Shown: in pieces, positions 52,560 to 60,506 of the stretch | Position numbering within the stretch: the first letter of the stretch is position 1 | How the letters are laid out: each line of letters begins with the position of its first letter | Origin: Mycobacterium pinniadriaticum | GTDB lineage: Bacteria; Actinomycetota; Actinomycetes; Mycobacteriales; Mycobacteriaceae | Direction of reading: 5' to 3' | DNA length: 64,000 nt | Assembly: GCF_026242045.1 (NCBI RefSeq) | Contig: NZ_JAPJDO010000025.1 | Coordinates: 23,962 to 87,961, forward strand | Program-made: the position numbers and the translations under genes | The notes under the pieces: model-generated | Database searches by the model: none | The model's input: only the letters and a program-made list of their open reading frames with translations | What the model was told of the DNA's origin: nothing

Positions 52560-53508
52560 GGCGGCCGTACACCTGGTCGAGGAACCGTCGCAGGTGTTCG
52601 TTGACCTCGTCCGGGGCTTCCTCGTGGGCGAAGTGTCCGACGCCCGCGACGGACACGAACCGTCCGCGCGGCGCGTAGTGCTGGGTGCGAACCACCGGGT
52701 CGGCGAGCACGTACGGGTCGGCGTCCCCACGCAGGTGCACGAGAGGAACATCGAGCTGGCGGTCCATCGATCTCATGAACCGCCAACCCTCGCTGCGCAT
52801 CTGACTGCGCACCGCCCAACGCTGGTATTCCAACGCGGAATGCGCCGCCGCGGGAATCTGAATGGCTTTGCGCATATGTGAGATGGTCTCTGAAAAGTCT
52901 TCGGAGGCAAGCCATTTACCCGATGCGCGGCTGCGTACCAGATGCTCGAGATGGTCGGCGTTGTGCCGGGTGAGCGCCCGCTCGGGCCATATCGGTACCT
53001 GGTAGCGCAGCAGAGTCGGCAACAACGCCCGGCGCTGGTCGCGCCGGGTCAGCACTGAAGCACGCAGGGCGGCCGGGTGCGGCGAACTCACCAGCGCGAT
53101 GCCCCGGACCACCCGCGAATGCAGGACCGAGGTCGCCCAGCAGACAAGTCCGCCGTCGGCATGCCCCACCAGGGTCGCCGAGCTGTGGCCGAGCGCGCGG
53201 ATCAACCCGGCGGTGTCTCCGGCGAGCGTCCAGCCGTCATAGCCGCGGGGCGGTTTGTCGCTGCCGCCGTAGCCGCGCAGGTCGACGGCGACCACTCGGA
53301 CACCGGACAGGCCGCGCAGTTGATGACGCCAGGACCACCAGAACGAACCGAAGCCGTGCAGCAGAATCACCAGCGGACGCGAGGTCCCCGCCGCCAACTC
53401 GGCGCCGCCCCGCGCCTCGACGCAATGGAACCGAATTCCGTTGGCGTGGACGTCGAAGTGGCGCCACGGCCCCGCGATGCGGGTGACCGACGGATCCGGT
53501 TGTGTCAT
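52552..53508 (-). CDS. ephE: Alpha/beta hydrolase, epoxide hydrolase-like EphE
   Basis: 318 residues from ATG 53508. The oxyanion motif is LLHGFGSFWWSW, and the nucleophile elbow is GHADGGLVCW with Asp as nucleophile, as in epoxide hydrolases. DLRGYGGSDKP and the final VGHFAHEEAP with the catalytic His are also present. Start overlaps the upstream gene stop by one base (TGATG). Rv3670 counterpart. The epoxide substrate is not known. Confidence 0.88.
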   Translation of the reverse strand: MTQPDPSVTRIAGPWRHFDVHANGIRFHCVEARGGAELAAGTSRPLVILLHGFGSFWWSWRHQLRGLSGVRVVAVDLRGYGGSDKPPRGYDGWTLAGDTAGLIRALGHSSATLVGHADGGLVCWATSVLHSRVVRGIALVSSPHPAALRASVLTRRDQRRALLPTLLRYQVPIWPERALTRHNADHLEHLVRSRASGKWLASEDFSETISHMRKAIQIPAAAHSALEYQRWAVRSQMRSEGWRFMRSMDRQLDVPLVHLRGDADPYVLADPVVRTQHYAPRGRFVSVAGVGHFAHEEAPDEVNEHLRRFLDQVYGRLR

Positions 53509-54020
53509 CACCAGCCCGAAGGGTCCTTGGGTGGCGCGCTGCCCGCGGTGATGTCCTTGTCGGCGCCCTTGTCGTGGCCGGGTGTCAGCGCGTCCCGGGT
53601 TTCTCGCACCGATTCGATCGTCTGCTGCGGGCCGCGGATCCGGCGCACCTTGAGATAACCCAGCAAGGCGAAGACCGCGGTGGTGACCACCATCAGAAGG
53701 AACACGATCAGGAACGCCACCCAGCGCCACAACCAGGTGTCCAGCAGCTCGGCGAGGAAGAAGAACAGGAAGAACGTGGAGTAGAACAACACCACCAGCG
53801 CGAGGATGAAGAAGACGCTGCCGGTCAGGCCCTTCTTCACATCCCGGGTGATCTCGGCCTTGGCCAGCTCGACCTCGGCGCGCACCAGGGTGGACACCTG
53901 TGTGGTGGCGTCTTTGACCAGATCACCGATGGAGGGATTGGCGGGTATCGCGTTCGGGTCCACCAGCGGGATCGAGGTGACTGTGGTGGGCACCCCGTTC
54001 GTGCGATCGCCATTGCTCAC
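53508..54020 (-). CDS. Phage-holin-family (DUF1469) membrane protein
   Basis: 170 residues. PSIGDLVKDATTQVSTLVRAEVELAKAEI is the typical amphipathic helix of the actinobacterial holin-superfamily proteins. Two membrane segments follow (VFFILALVVLFYSTFFLFFFL and WVAFLIVFLLMVVTTAVFALL) with a basic, polar tail. Despite the name, these are chromosomal housekeeping proteins of unknown role. Upstream partner of ephE. Rv3669 counterpart. Confidence 0.85.
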   Translation of the reverse strand: MSNGDRTNGVPTTVTSIPLVDPNAIPANPSIGDLVKDATTQVSTLVRAEVELAKAEITRDVKKGLTGSVFFILALVVLFYSTFFLFFFLAELLDTWLWRWVAFLIVFLLMVVTTAVFALLGYLKVRRIRGPQQTIESVRETRDALTPGHDKGADKDITAGSAPPKDPSGW

Positions 54021-54166
54021 GGCTGTCCTCCAACTGTTCGCTGTCGTCGCGGTTCATGTTGCCATGCCGGGCTCGCGGCGGGATACCCAGTGAGCTGTTA
54101 CGCAAGTTACGGGTGTGGCCACGCTAGACTCACCGTGTCGGGGTGGACGGTAGATGGAGGTTGCCA

Positions 54167-54895
54167 GTGACGACCGCGCAGCGTGTGCGGCTGAAGATTG
54201 GCGCCGTTGGCGCGGCCCTCAGCGCCCTCATCGTCCTTGCCCCCGCACTGGCGCCGACGGCCGCGGCCGACGGCAAGGTGCCGATCGGCGGCGGGGCGGG
54301 CATCGTCGTCAACGGCGACATCTACTGCACGCTCACGGCCATCGGAAACGACAACACCGGCGCGCTCATCGGGTTCACCTCCGCGCACTGCGGTGGCCCC
54401 GGCGCCCAGGTCGCTTCCGAAGACCGGCCGGACGACGGCGTCATCGGCACTATGGTCGCCGGCAACGACAAGCTCGACTACGCGGTCATCCGGTTCGACC
54501 CGGCCAAGGTGCAGCCGGTCTCCAATTACAAGGGGTTCGTCATCGACGGCATCGGTCCCGACCCGGTGTTCGGCAAGATCGCCTGCAAGCTGGGCCGCAC
54601 CACCGGCTATTCCTGCGGGGTCACCTGGGGCCCGGGACAGGATCCGGGCACCATCGTCAATCAGGTCTGCGGGCAGCCGGGCGACTCCGGCGCGCCGGTC
54701 ACCGTCGACAACAAGCTGGTCGGCATGATTCACGGCGCGTTCAGCGAAGACCTGCCGACCTGCGTCATCAAGTTCATACCGCTGCACACGCCCGCGGTGA
54801 CGATGTCGATCAACTCGATCCTCGGCGATGTCGCGGCCAAGGACCGCCCGGGCACCGGATTCGTCCCGACCCGGGACGTCGTGGGCCCGTCCTGA
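54167..54895 (+). CDS. Secreted S1-family serine protease
   Basis: 242 residues from GTG 54167, with GGAGG 7 bp upstream. A signal peptide ends near residue 35 (PTAAADG). The chymotrypsin-like triad is visible as TSAHC (His), KLDYAV (Asp) and PGDSGAPV (Ser), with Cys residues placed to form a disulfide beside the His. Counterpart of Rv3668c. Divergent from the holin-like gene. Confidence 0.88.
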   Translation: MTTAQRVRLKIGAVGAALSALIVLAPALAPTAAADGKVPIGGGAGIVVNGDIYCTLTAIGNDNTGALIGFTSAHCGGPGAQVASEDRPDDGVIGTMVAGNDKLDYAVIRFDPAKVQPVSNYKGFVIDGIGPDPVFGKIACKLGRTTGYSCGVTWGPGQDPGTIVNQVCGQPGDSGAPVTVDNKLVGMIHGAFSEDLPTCVIKFIPLHTPAVTMSINSILGDVAAKDRPGTGFVPTRDVVGPS

Positions 54896-54929
54896 CCCGA
54901 TGGTCCGGGTCCGCGCGGGCCCTTTCTAT

Positions 54930-56906
54930 CTAGTTGGCCTTGCTGGCCCGGATCGCCTCGAACACGGTCGGGTCGACCAGTGTCGAGGTGTCGCCGAGTT
55001 CGCGGCCCTCGGCCACGTCACGCAACAGCCGGCGCATGATCTTTCCGCTGCGGGTCTTCGGCAGTTCGGGCACCACGTGAATCTCGCGCGGTTTGGCGAT
55101 CGGGGAGATCTCCCGGGAAACCTCTGCGCGCAACTCGTCGACCATCTGCTGGCTCGACATGTCGGCGTGATGGGCCTTGAGGATGACGAAGGCGCAGATC
55201 GCCTGACCGGTGGTGTCGTCGGAGGCGCCGACGACGGCTGCCTCGGCGACCCCGGCGTGCCCCACGAGCGCGGACTCGACCTCGGCGGTGGAGATCCGGT
55301 GCCCGGACACGTTCATCACGTCGTCGATACGGCCGAGCACCCACACCTCGCCGTCACTGCCGTAACGGGCGCCATCGCCGGCGAAGTACCACCCCTGCTC
55401 TGCGAAGCGTGCCCAGTAGGTGTCCCGGAACCGTTCGGGATCACCCCAGATACCCCGCAGCATCGCCGGCCACGGCTTGTCCAGCACGAGGTAGCCGGTG
55501 ACGTGTTCACCGTGATCGGGGCTGGGCTGCAACTCGTTTCCGTCGTCATCGACGATCTTGGCCGAGATACCCGGTAGCGCCCGCATCGCCGAACCCGGCT
55601 TGCAGTCCGTCACGCCGGGCAGCGGGGAGATCATCGCCGCGCCGGTCTCCGTCTGCCACCAGGTGTCCACGATCGGCGTGGTGTCGGCGCCGAACACCAG
55701 GCGATACCAGCGCCAGGCCTCCGGGTTGATCGGCTCGCCGACCGACCCGAGCAGCCGCAAGCTGGACAGATCGTGGGCGAATGCGATCTCCCGGCCCCAC
55801 TTCATGAACGTCCGGATCAACGTCGGAGCGGTGTAATAGATTGTCACACCGTACTTTTCGATCACCTGGAAGTGGCGGTGCTCGTCCGGGGAAGCCGGGG
55901 TGCCCTCGTAGACGACCTGGGTCGCCCCGTTGGACAACGGCCCGTAGACGATGTAGGTGTGGCCGGTTACCCAGCCGATATCGGCGGTGCACCAATAGAT
56001 GTCGGTCTCCGGCTTGATGTCGAAGACGTTGAAATGGGTGTAGGACGCTTGGGTCAGATAGCCGCCGGAGGTGTGGATGATGCCCTTCGGCTTACCCGTG
56101 GTCCCCGAGGTATAGAGCAGGAACAGCGGTTGTTCGGAGTCGAACGCCTCGGGGGTGTGCTTGGTGGACGCAGCATCGACTGTCTCGTGCCACCACAGGT
56201 CACGGCCCTCGGTCCAGCTGACGTCGATACCGGTGCGGCGTACCACCAGAACGTTCTGAACAGGGCCATTTTCGGCGGCCGTGAGCCCTTGCACCGCCTC
56301 GTCGACAGCCTCCTTGAGCGACACCGCGTTTCCCCGCCGGTACTGTCCGTCGGTGGTGATCACCAACTTGGCCTCGGCATCCTCGATACGCGCCCGTAGC
56401 GCGGCCGCCGAGAAACCGGCGAAGACCACGCTGTGCATGACGCCCAGGCGTGCGCAGGCCAGCATCGCCACGATGGCCTCGGGCACCATCGGCATGTAGA
56501 TGGCCACCCGGTCGCCCGCGGTCAGCCCCAGCTCGGTCAACGCGTTGGCGGCCTTGCAGACCTCATCCTTGAGCTCGGCGTAGGTGAGCACCCGCGAGTC
56601 CCCGACCGGTTCGCCCTCCCAATGGATGGCGACCCGGTCGCCGTTGCCCGCCTCGACGTGCCGGTCGACGCAGTTGTACGCGACGTTGAGCTTGCCGCCG
56701 ACAAACCAGTTGGCGAACGGTGCCTGCGACCAGTCGAGCACCTCGGTGAAGGGGGTTTCCCACGACAGCCGGTTGGCTTGTTTGGCCCAGAATGCCAACC
56801 GGTCGGCCTCGGCCTCGTCGTAGAGCTCGGCGGTAGCGTTGGCGGTGGCGGCGAAATCAGCCGACGGTGGGTAGGAGGTCAGAACTTCGGTGTGCGCCTC
56901 GGTCAT
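54930..56906 (-). CDS. acs: Acetyl-CoA synthetase Acs
   Basis: 658 residues from ATG 56906. The AMP-binding motif is LYTSGTTGKPKGIIHT; YNCVDRHVEAGNGDRVAIHWEGE and WWQTETGAAMISP are diagnostic for acetate activation. The acetylation-regulated Lys is in the last motif, KTRSGKIMRRLLR. It converts acetate, ATP and CoA to acetyl-CoA; mycobacterial Acs is controlled by the cAMP-dependent acetyltransferase and by Crp. Rv3667 counterpart. Confidence 0.96.
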   Translation of the reverse strand: MTEAHTEVLTSYPPSADFAATANATAELYDEAEADRLAFWAKQANRLSWETPFTEVLDWSQAPFANWFVGGKLNVAYNCVDRHVEAGNGDRVAIHWEGEPVGDSRVLTYAELKDEVCKAANALTELGLTAGDRVAIYMPMVPEAIVAMLACARLGVMHSVVFAGFSAAALRARIEDAEAKLVITTDGQYRRGNAVSLKEAVDEAVQGLTAAENGPVQNVLVVRRTGIDVSWTEGRDLWWHETVDAASTKHTPEAFDSEQPLFLLYTSGTTGKPKGIIHTSGGYLTQASYTHFNVFDIKPETDIYWCTADIGWVTGHTYIVYGPLSNGATQVVYEGTPASPDEHRHFQVIEKYGVTIYYTAPTLIRTFMKWGREIAFAHDLSSLRLLGSVGEPINPEAWRWYRLVFGADTTPIVDTWWQTETGAAMISPLPGVTDCKPGSAMRALPGISAKIVDDDGNELQPSPDHGEHVTGYLVLDKPWPAMLRGIWGDPERFRDTYWARFAEQGWYFAGDGARYGSDGEVWVLGRIDDVMNVSGHRISTAEVESALVGHAGVAEAAVVGASDDTTGQAICAFVILKAHHADMSSQQMVDELRAEVSREISPIAKPREIHVVPELPKTRSGKIMRRLLRDVAEGRELGDTSTLVDPTVFEAIRASKAN

Positions 56907-57044
56907 GTCTGTGAGCGTAGTCACCGAACGTTGCATCGGCGTTGGCACGTCACATTCGTCGGCGGGCGGTTCGTGTCACGCGCCGAACGGCGCGCGACGA
57001 CCCGGTTAGTGGCGACCGCGGCGCCGCCGATAGCGTGACCGAAC

Positions 57045-57791
57045 GTGAGTGATCTCCTGGCTCCGCTGCTGGATCTGTCCGGTGTGGCGCGGGCCGCCGA
57101 AGCTGCCCGGGACGCCCTGGCCAAGGCGCACCGGCATCGCACGAACTTGCGGAACTGGCCGGTCACTGCCGCCGAGTCGGCCGTCCGCGGGGCGAGATCC
57201 TCCTCAGCACTCGACGGTGGCGCCGTGCAACTGGACGGCTCCGGCATTGAGCCCAACGATCCGATCCTGGCGGGTGCGCTGCGCGTCGGTCAGGCGCTGG
57301 AAGGCGGAACCACCAACCTCGTCGGGGTATGGCAGCGGGCACCCCTGCAAGCCCTGGCCCGGCTGCATGCGCTGGCCGCCGCCGATCTGATCGAAGAGGA
57401 TCTGCTGGGCCGGCCGCGCCCGGACCCGGAGGTGTCCGCGCGGCTGGATCTGGTCACTCGGCTGGTGACCGGGGTCAGCAGTGCCCCGGCGCCGGTGCTG
57501 GCCGCCGTCGCCCACGGTGAACTGCTGACTCTGGCGCCGTTCGGCCCTGGCGACGGTGTCGTGGCGCGGGCGGTGTCGCGCCTTGTCACCATGGCGACCG
57601 GCCTCGATCCGCACGGGCTCGGGGTGCCCGAGGTGTACTGGATGCGCCGCGCCGAGGAATACCAGGCGAATGCGCATGCCTTCGCGACGGGGGCACCTGA
57701 GGCGGTCGGCGCCTGGGTGCTGATGTGTTGTCAAGCCTTGGAAGACGGTGCGCGAGAGGCGATGTCGATCGCGGAGGCAGCGTCGAAGTGA
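57045..57791 (+). CDS. Degenerate Fic-like protein (Rv3662c type)
   Basis: 248 residues. Residues 53-58 read SSALDG, resembling the Fic inhibitory-helix motif (S/T)xxxE(G/N) with Asp for Glu. Residues 164-175 read APFGPGDGVVAR, resembling HPFxxGNGRxxR but with the catalytic His replaced by Ala and other key residues changed. Helix spacing between the two fits a Fic fold. It would therefore lack AMPylation activity. Annotations of relatives vary and the function is unknown. It is divergent from acs and convergent with the Ms1 RNA. Confidence 0.7.
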   Translation: MSDLLAPLLDLSGVARAAEAARDALAKAHRHRTNLRNWPVTAAESAVRGARSSSALDGGAVQLDGSGIEPNDPILAGALRVGQALEGGTTNLVGVWQRAPLQALARLHALAAADLIEEDLLGRPRPDPEVSARLDLVTRLVTGVSSAPAPVLAAVAHGELLTLAPFGPGDGVVARAVSRLVTMATGLDPHGLGVPEVYWMRRAEEYQANAHAFATGAPEAVGAWVLMCCQALEDGAREAMSIAEAASK

Positions 57792-57799
57792 TCGGAACG

Positions 57800-58099
57800 T
57801 AGCGAAGCGGGCGGCGATCCGAATATCTTCAGCGCACCGCCCGCTAGCACGGTTACCTGGTTACCAAGCGTGCAATGTGGGCTGCGTGGGTAGGCCTCGG
57901 CGGTTTTGCGATGCGCCTCGTTGACATCCCCACCCAAGGGGACGTTATGTCCGTTCGCTTTTCGCAATTACGCAGGCCCGCAACACTTCTGCCATATCGC
58001 GGCGTGCTCCGCGTGGGTGCCGGGAACCGTGCTGGGCCGCTTGGGTTGGGAGATAGTGCCTTCTCTTCCGGCGCTATCTTGGCCTCGCCAGGCGTCCGT
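57800..58099 (-). ncRNA. Ms1 / MTS2823 RNA (RNA-polymerase-binding, 6S-like in role)
   Basis: The 371-bp gap between the HAD gene (Rv3661) and the Fic-like gene (Rv3662c) is where M. tuberculosis encodes MTS2823, the Ms1 homologue, on the same strand as Rv3661. Here a good promoter on the minus strand starts a transcript near 58099, and a strong hairpin at 57806-57845 would end it, giving about 300 nt, the known size. A central stem at 57923-57951 (GACAT/ATGTC enclosing CCCC/GGGG) is well formed. Ms1 binds core RNA polymerase in stationary phase. The end coordinates are estimates. Confidence 0.72.
57806..57845 (-). terminator. Terminator hairpin at the 3' end of Ms1
   Basis: AGCGGGCGG and CCGCCCGCT form a perfect 9-bp stem, 14 bp past the stop of the convergent Fic-like gene. 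No strong T-run, as is common for mycobacterial terminators. It may serve both strands. Confidence 0.65.
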
Positions 58100-58105
58100 G
58101 CTTCC

Positions 58106-58134
58106 TTTGTACTCCGTGACCCCCATCACAGCAA
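58106..58134 (-). promoter_or_regulatory. Promoter of Ms1 (minus strand)
   Basis: On the minus strand TTGCTG (58129-58134) and TACAAA (58106-58111) are separated by exactly 17 bp. Transcription would begin near 58099. It lies 28 bp from the end of the HAD gene. Confidence 0.6.
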
Positions 58135-58162
58135 GGGGTTGGTAAGCAACGGATTGGTCGCG

Positions 58163-59020
58163 TTAGAAGGACAACCGCCGTAACACCGAGTAGGTCAACG
58201 CCCCGGCGGCCAGCGCGCTGATGCCCAACGCCGCGGTAGTGGCCACCGCCGCGCCCGATGGCGCGGGTATCCGGTCCCGCAACGGAACCGGCCGTGAGAA
58301 CGTCAGCACCGGCCAGCCCTGGGCCGCGGCTTCCTTGCGTAACGCGCGGTCGGGGTTGACGACGGTCGGGTGGCCCACCGATTGCAGCATCGGCAGGTCG
58401 GTGATCGAATCCGAATAGGCGTAGCAGTGTTCGAGCGAGTGCCCCTCCAGCGCGGCCAGTTCGCGGATGGCCGCCGCCTTGGCCTCGCCGTAGCAGTAGA
58501 AGGCGACCTCGCCGGTGTACTTGCCGTCCTCGGCGACCATCCGGGTGCCCATCGCGTGGGTGGCACCCAGTGCGCGGGCGATCGGGGCGACGATTTCTTC
58601 CCCAGACGCCGAGACGATCACGACGTCGCGACCGCAGAGCCGGTGGTCGGCGATCAGTTCGGCGGCCTCGGCGAAGACCAGGGGGTCGACGATGTCGTGC
58701 AGCGTCTCGGTGACGATCGCCCTGACCTGTTCGACGTCCCAGCCGGCGCACATGGCGGTGACATAGGAGCGCATCCGGTCCATCTGATCGTGATCCGCGC
58801 CGGGCATCAGAAACAGGAATTGGGCGTAGCTGGACTTGAGCACGGCCCGCCGGTTAAGTAGCCCTTGGTCGAAGAAGGGTTTGCTGAAAGCGAGCGTGCT
58901 TGATTTGGCAATGACGGTCTTGTCGAGGTCGAAGAAGGCCGCGGTGCGGGACCGGGTGCCGGGCGCGTGCCGGGGCTGGGGATCGATTAGCTGGCGGGCG
59001 GCCGAGGCGGGGACGGTCAC
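58163..59020 (-). CDS. HAD-superfamily (SerB-like) phosphatase with C-terminal membrane segment
   Basis: 285 residues from GTG 59020. The HAD motifs are FFDLDKTVI (nucleophile Asp), VIVSAS, and YSDSITDLPML. The last 35 residues are hydrophobic (AVATTAALGISALAAGALTYSV), so it is probably membrane-tethered. The fold resembles phosphoserine phosphatase-like HAD-IB proteins; the substrate is unknown. It lies between the Ms1 and 6C RNAs. Rv3661 counterpart. Confidence 0.88.
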   Translation of the reverse strand: MTVPASAARQLIDPQPRHAPGTRSRTAAFFDLDKTVIAKSSTLAFSKPFFDQGLLNRRAVLKSSYAQFLFLMPGADHDQMDRMRSYVTAMCAGWDVEQVRAIVTETLHDIVDPLVFAEAAELIADHRLCGRDVVIVSASGEEIVAPIARALGATHAMGTRMVAEDGKYTGEVAFYCYGEAKAAAIRELAALEGHSLEHCYAYSDSITDLPMLQSVGHPTVVNPDRALRKEAAAQGWPVLTFSRPVPLRDRIPAPSGAAVATTAALGISALAAGALTYSVLRRLSF

Positions 59021-59142
59021 GCCACCCAGGATAGGGCGGGTGCCCAATCAGCTTTGGACGTGAGGACAAAGTGGCAGGCCAAGCCACGTGTCACACCCTG
59101 CATTTTCACAGCGAATACATGGTTTCGAAGTGATAGCAACAC

Positions 59143-59173
59143 TTGCGCTACCGCACATTGTCGTGTGTATAGT
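59143..59173 (+). promoter_or_regulatory. Promoter of the 6C RNA
   Basis: A -10 element TATAGT (59168-59173) preceded by TGTG gives an extended -10. TTGCGC at 59143-59148 is a -35 candidate with a slightly long 19-bp spacer. Transcription would begin near 59179. Confidence 0.6.
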
Positions 59174-59178
59174 AAGCA

Positions 59179-59276
59179 TTACTCGGCTTATGCCGGGTGT
59201 GTATCAGCCCGACCCCCCGGGGCTGATACACGACGACCCTCGCCTCCTCCCCCCCCTGGCGGGGGTCGTCCCTTTT
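59179..59276 (+). ncRNA. 6C small RNA (B11 homologue)
   Basis: About 100 nt. The first hairpin has arms GTGTATCAGCCC and GGGCTGATACAC (59199-59210 and 59220-59231) around a loop with six C. The second has arms GACGACCC and GGGTCGTC (59232-59239 and 59263-59270), an inner CGCC/GGCG pair, and a loop with eight C, followed by TTTT. Two C-rich hairpin loops define the actinobacterial 6C family, and M. tuberculosis B11 lies in the same gap between Rv3661 and Rv3660c on the same strand as Rv3660c. The RNA base-pairs with mRNAs through its C-rich loops. Confidence 0.9.
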
Positions 59277-59438
59277 CTCCAGTAAAAATTATCGTCGGTC
59301 CCGGCAAACTCGACAAAAGTTGCCGAGATCACTTCTGTGCGCGTAAGTGAACCGATCATCGATCCCCAGATCGGCCCTCATCCACAGTTGCGTGCCAGCC
59401 CCCTGGCGTCGTGCGCCCGGCCATCCGACGGTGGGAGG

Positions 59439-60506
59439 GTGAGCACCAATCCCAGGGTTGTTCTGACCCTCGTCGCCGATCCTGAACTACGTGACCAGGC
59501 TGATCGGATCGCCGCGGCCGCCGGTGTGCGACCGGTGACGGCGTCCGCACCGCTGACCCGCAAGACGTGGTTGGCCGCGGCCGCCGTTCTGCTCGACGTA
59601 GCAGCGGCCCGAACCTGTGAGCGTGACGGGCTGCCCCGGCGCGACGGGGTGATCCTGATCTCCTCGGTCGAACCGGATGGCCCTACCTGGGCGGCCGCGA
59701 TGGCGATCGGTGCTCAGCACGTTTGTGCACTTCCCGGCCACGATGGCCAATTGGTCGGGCATCTTGCGGATGCCGCGGAGAGCGCTTCGGATTCCGCACG
59801 GGTAGGGCGGGTGATCGCCGTGACCGGCGGGCGCGGCGGCGCCGGTGCCTCGACATTCGCGACCGCGCTGGCGCAGGCGGCGTCAGCCGCGCTGCTCGTC
59901 GACCTCGATCCGTGGGGTGGCGGCATCGACTTGCTGCTCGGAAGCGAGTCAGCGCCGGGACTGCGCTGGCCCGACCTGAGCCTGCAGGGCGGCCGCCTGG
60001 CCTGGGCCGCCGTCCGCGATGCACTGCCCAGCCACCGCGGGGTCAGCGTGCTGTCCAGCGCGCGGCACAGCCACGAGATCGAAGCCGGCGCGGTCGAGGC
60101 GATCGTCGACGCGGGGCGGCGGGGCGGCATGCTTGTGATCTGTGATCTACCGCGGCGAATGACCGCGGCAGTGACAGCCACCCTGGACGGCGCCGACCTG
60201 GTGGTGGTGATCACCACCTGCGACGTGCGCGGCACCGCGGCCGTCTCGGCGCTGGCCCCGATGCTTCGCGGGATCAACCCGAACGTCGGCCTGGTGGTCC
60301 GGGGGCCGGCCCCGGGTGGGCTGCGGCCCGGTGAGGTGGCTGAGGTCGCGGGGCTGCCGTTGTTGGCGGCAATGCGGCCGGAACCCATGGTCGCCGAACG
60401 CCTTGAGCGTGGCGGCCTGCGGCTGCGGCGGCGGTCTCCACTGGGTGCAGCCGCCCGGGCGGTCCTCGAAGTGTTACCGGCCGGTAGCCGGGTGCGTGCG
60501 GCGTGA
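59439..60506 (+). CDS. ssd: Septum-site-determining protein Ssd (CpaE/MinD-like)
   Basis: 355 residues from GTG 59439. The N-terminal response-regulator-like part (SAPLTRKTWLAAAAVLLD) precedes a MinD/ParA-like domain: VTGGRGGAGASTFATALAQ, LLVDLDPWGGGIDLLLG, GMLVICDLPRR. Both Walker A lysines are replaced, so it probably does not hydrolyse ATP normally. M. tuberculosis Ssd (Rv3660c) affects division and dormancy-related expression and heads the tad locus, where a CpaE/TadZ-like localisation role is likely. The frame open to 59337 is longer than the family. Confidence 0.9.
   Translation: MSTNPRVVLTLVADPELRDQADRIAAAAGVRPVTASAPLTRKTWLAAAAVLLDVAAARTCERDGLPRRDGVILISSVEPDGPTWAAAMAIGAQHVCALPGHDGQLVGHLADAAESASDSARVGRVIAVTGGRGGAGASTFATALAQAASAALLVDLDPWGGGIDLLLGSESAPGLRWPDLSLQGGRLAWAAVRDALPSHRGVSVLSSARHSHEIEAGAVEAIVDAGRRGGMLVICDLPRRMTAAVTATLDGADLVVVITTCDVRGTAAVSALAPMLRGINPNVGLVVRGPAPGGLRPGEVAEVAGLPLLAAMRPEPMVAERLERGGLRLRRRSPLGAAARAVLEVLPAGSRVRAA

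Noticed and set aside
52075..52678. Second plus-strand frame inside marP
   Set aside because: Low-complexity Arg/Gly-rich shadow of the protease gene.
57875..58183. 102-residue plus-strand frame in the gap before the HAD gene
   Set aside because: It crosses the proposed Ms1 RNA on the opposite strand, has no ribosome site and no family resemblance.
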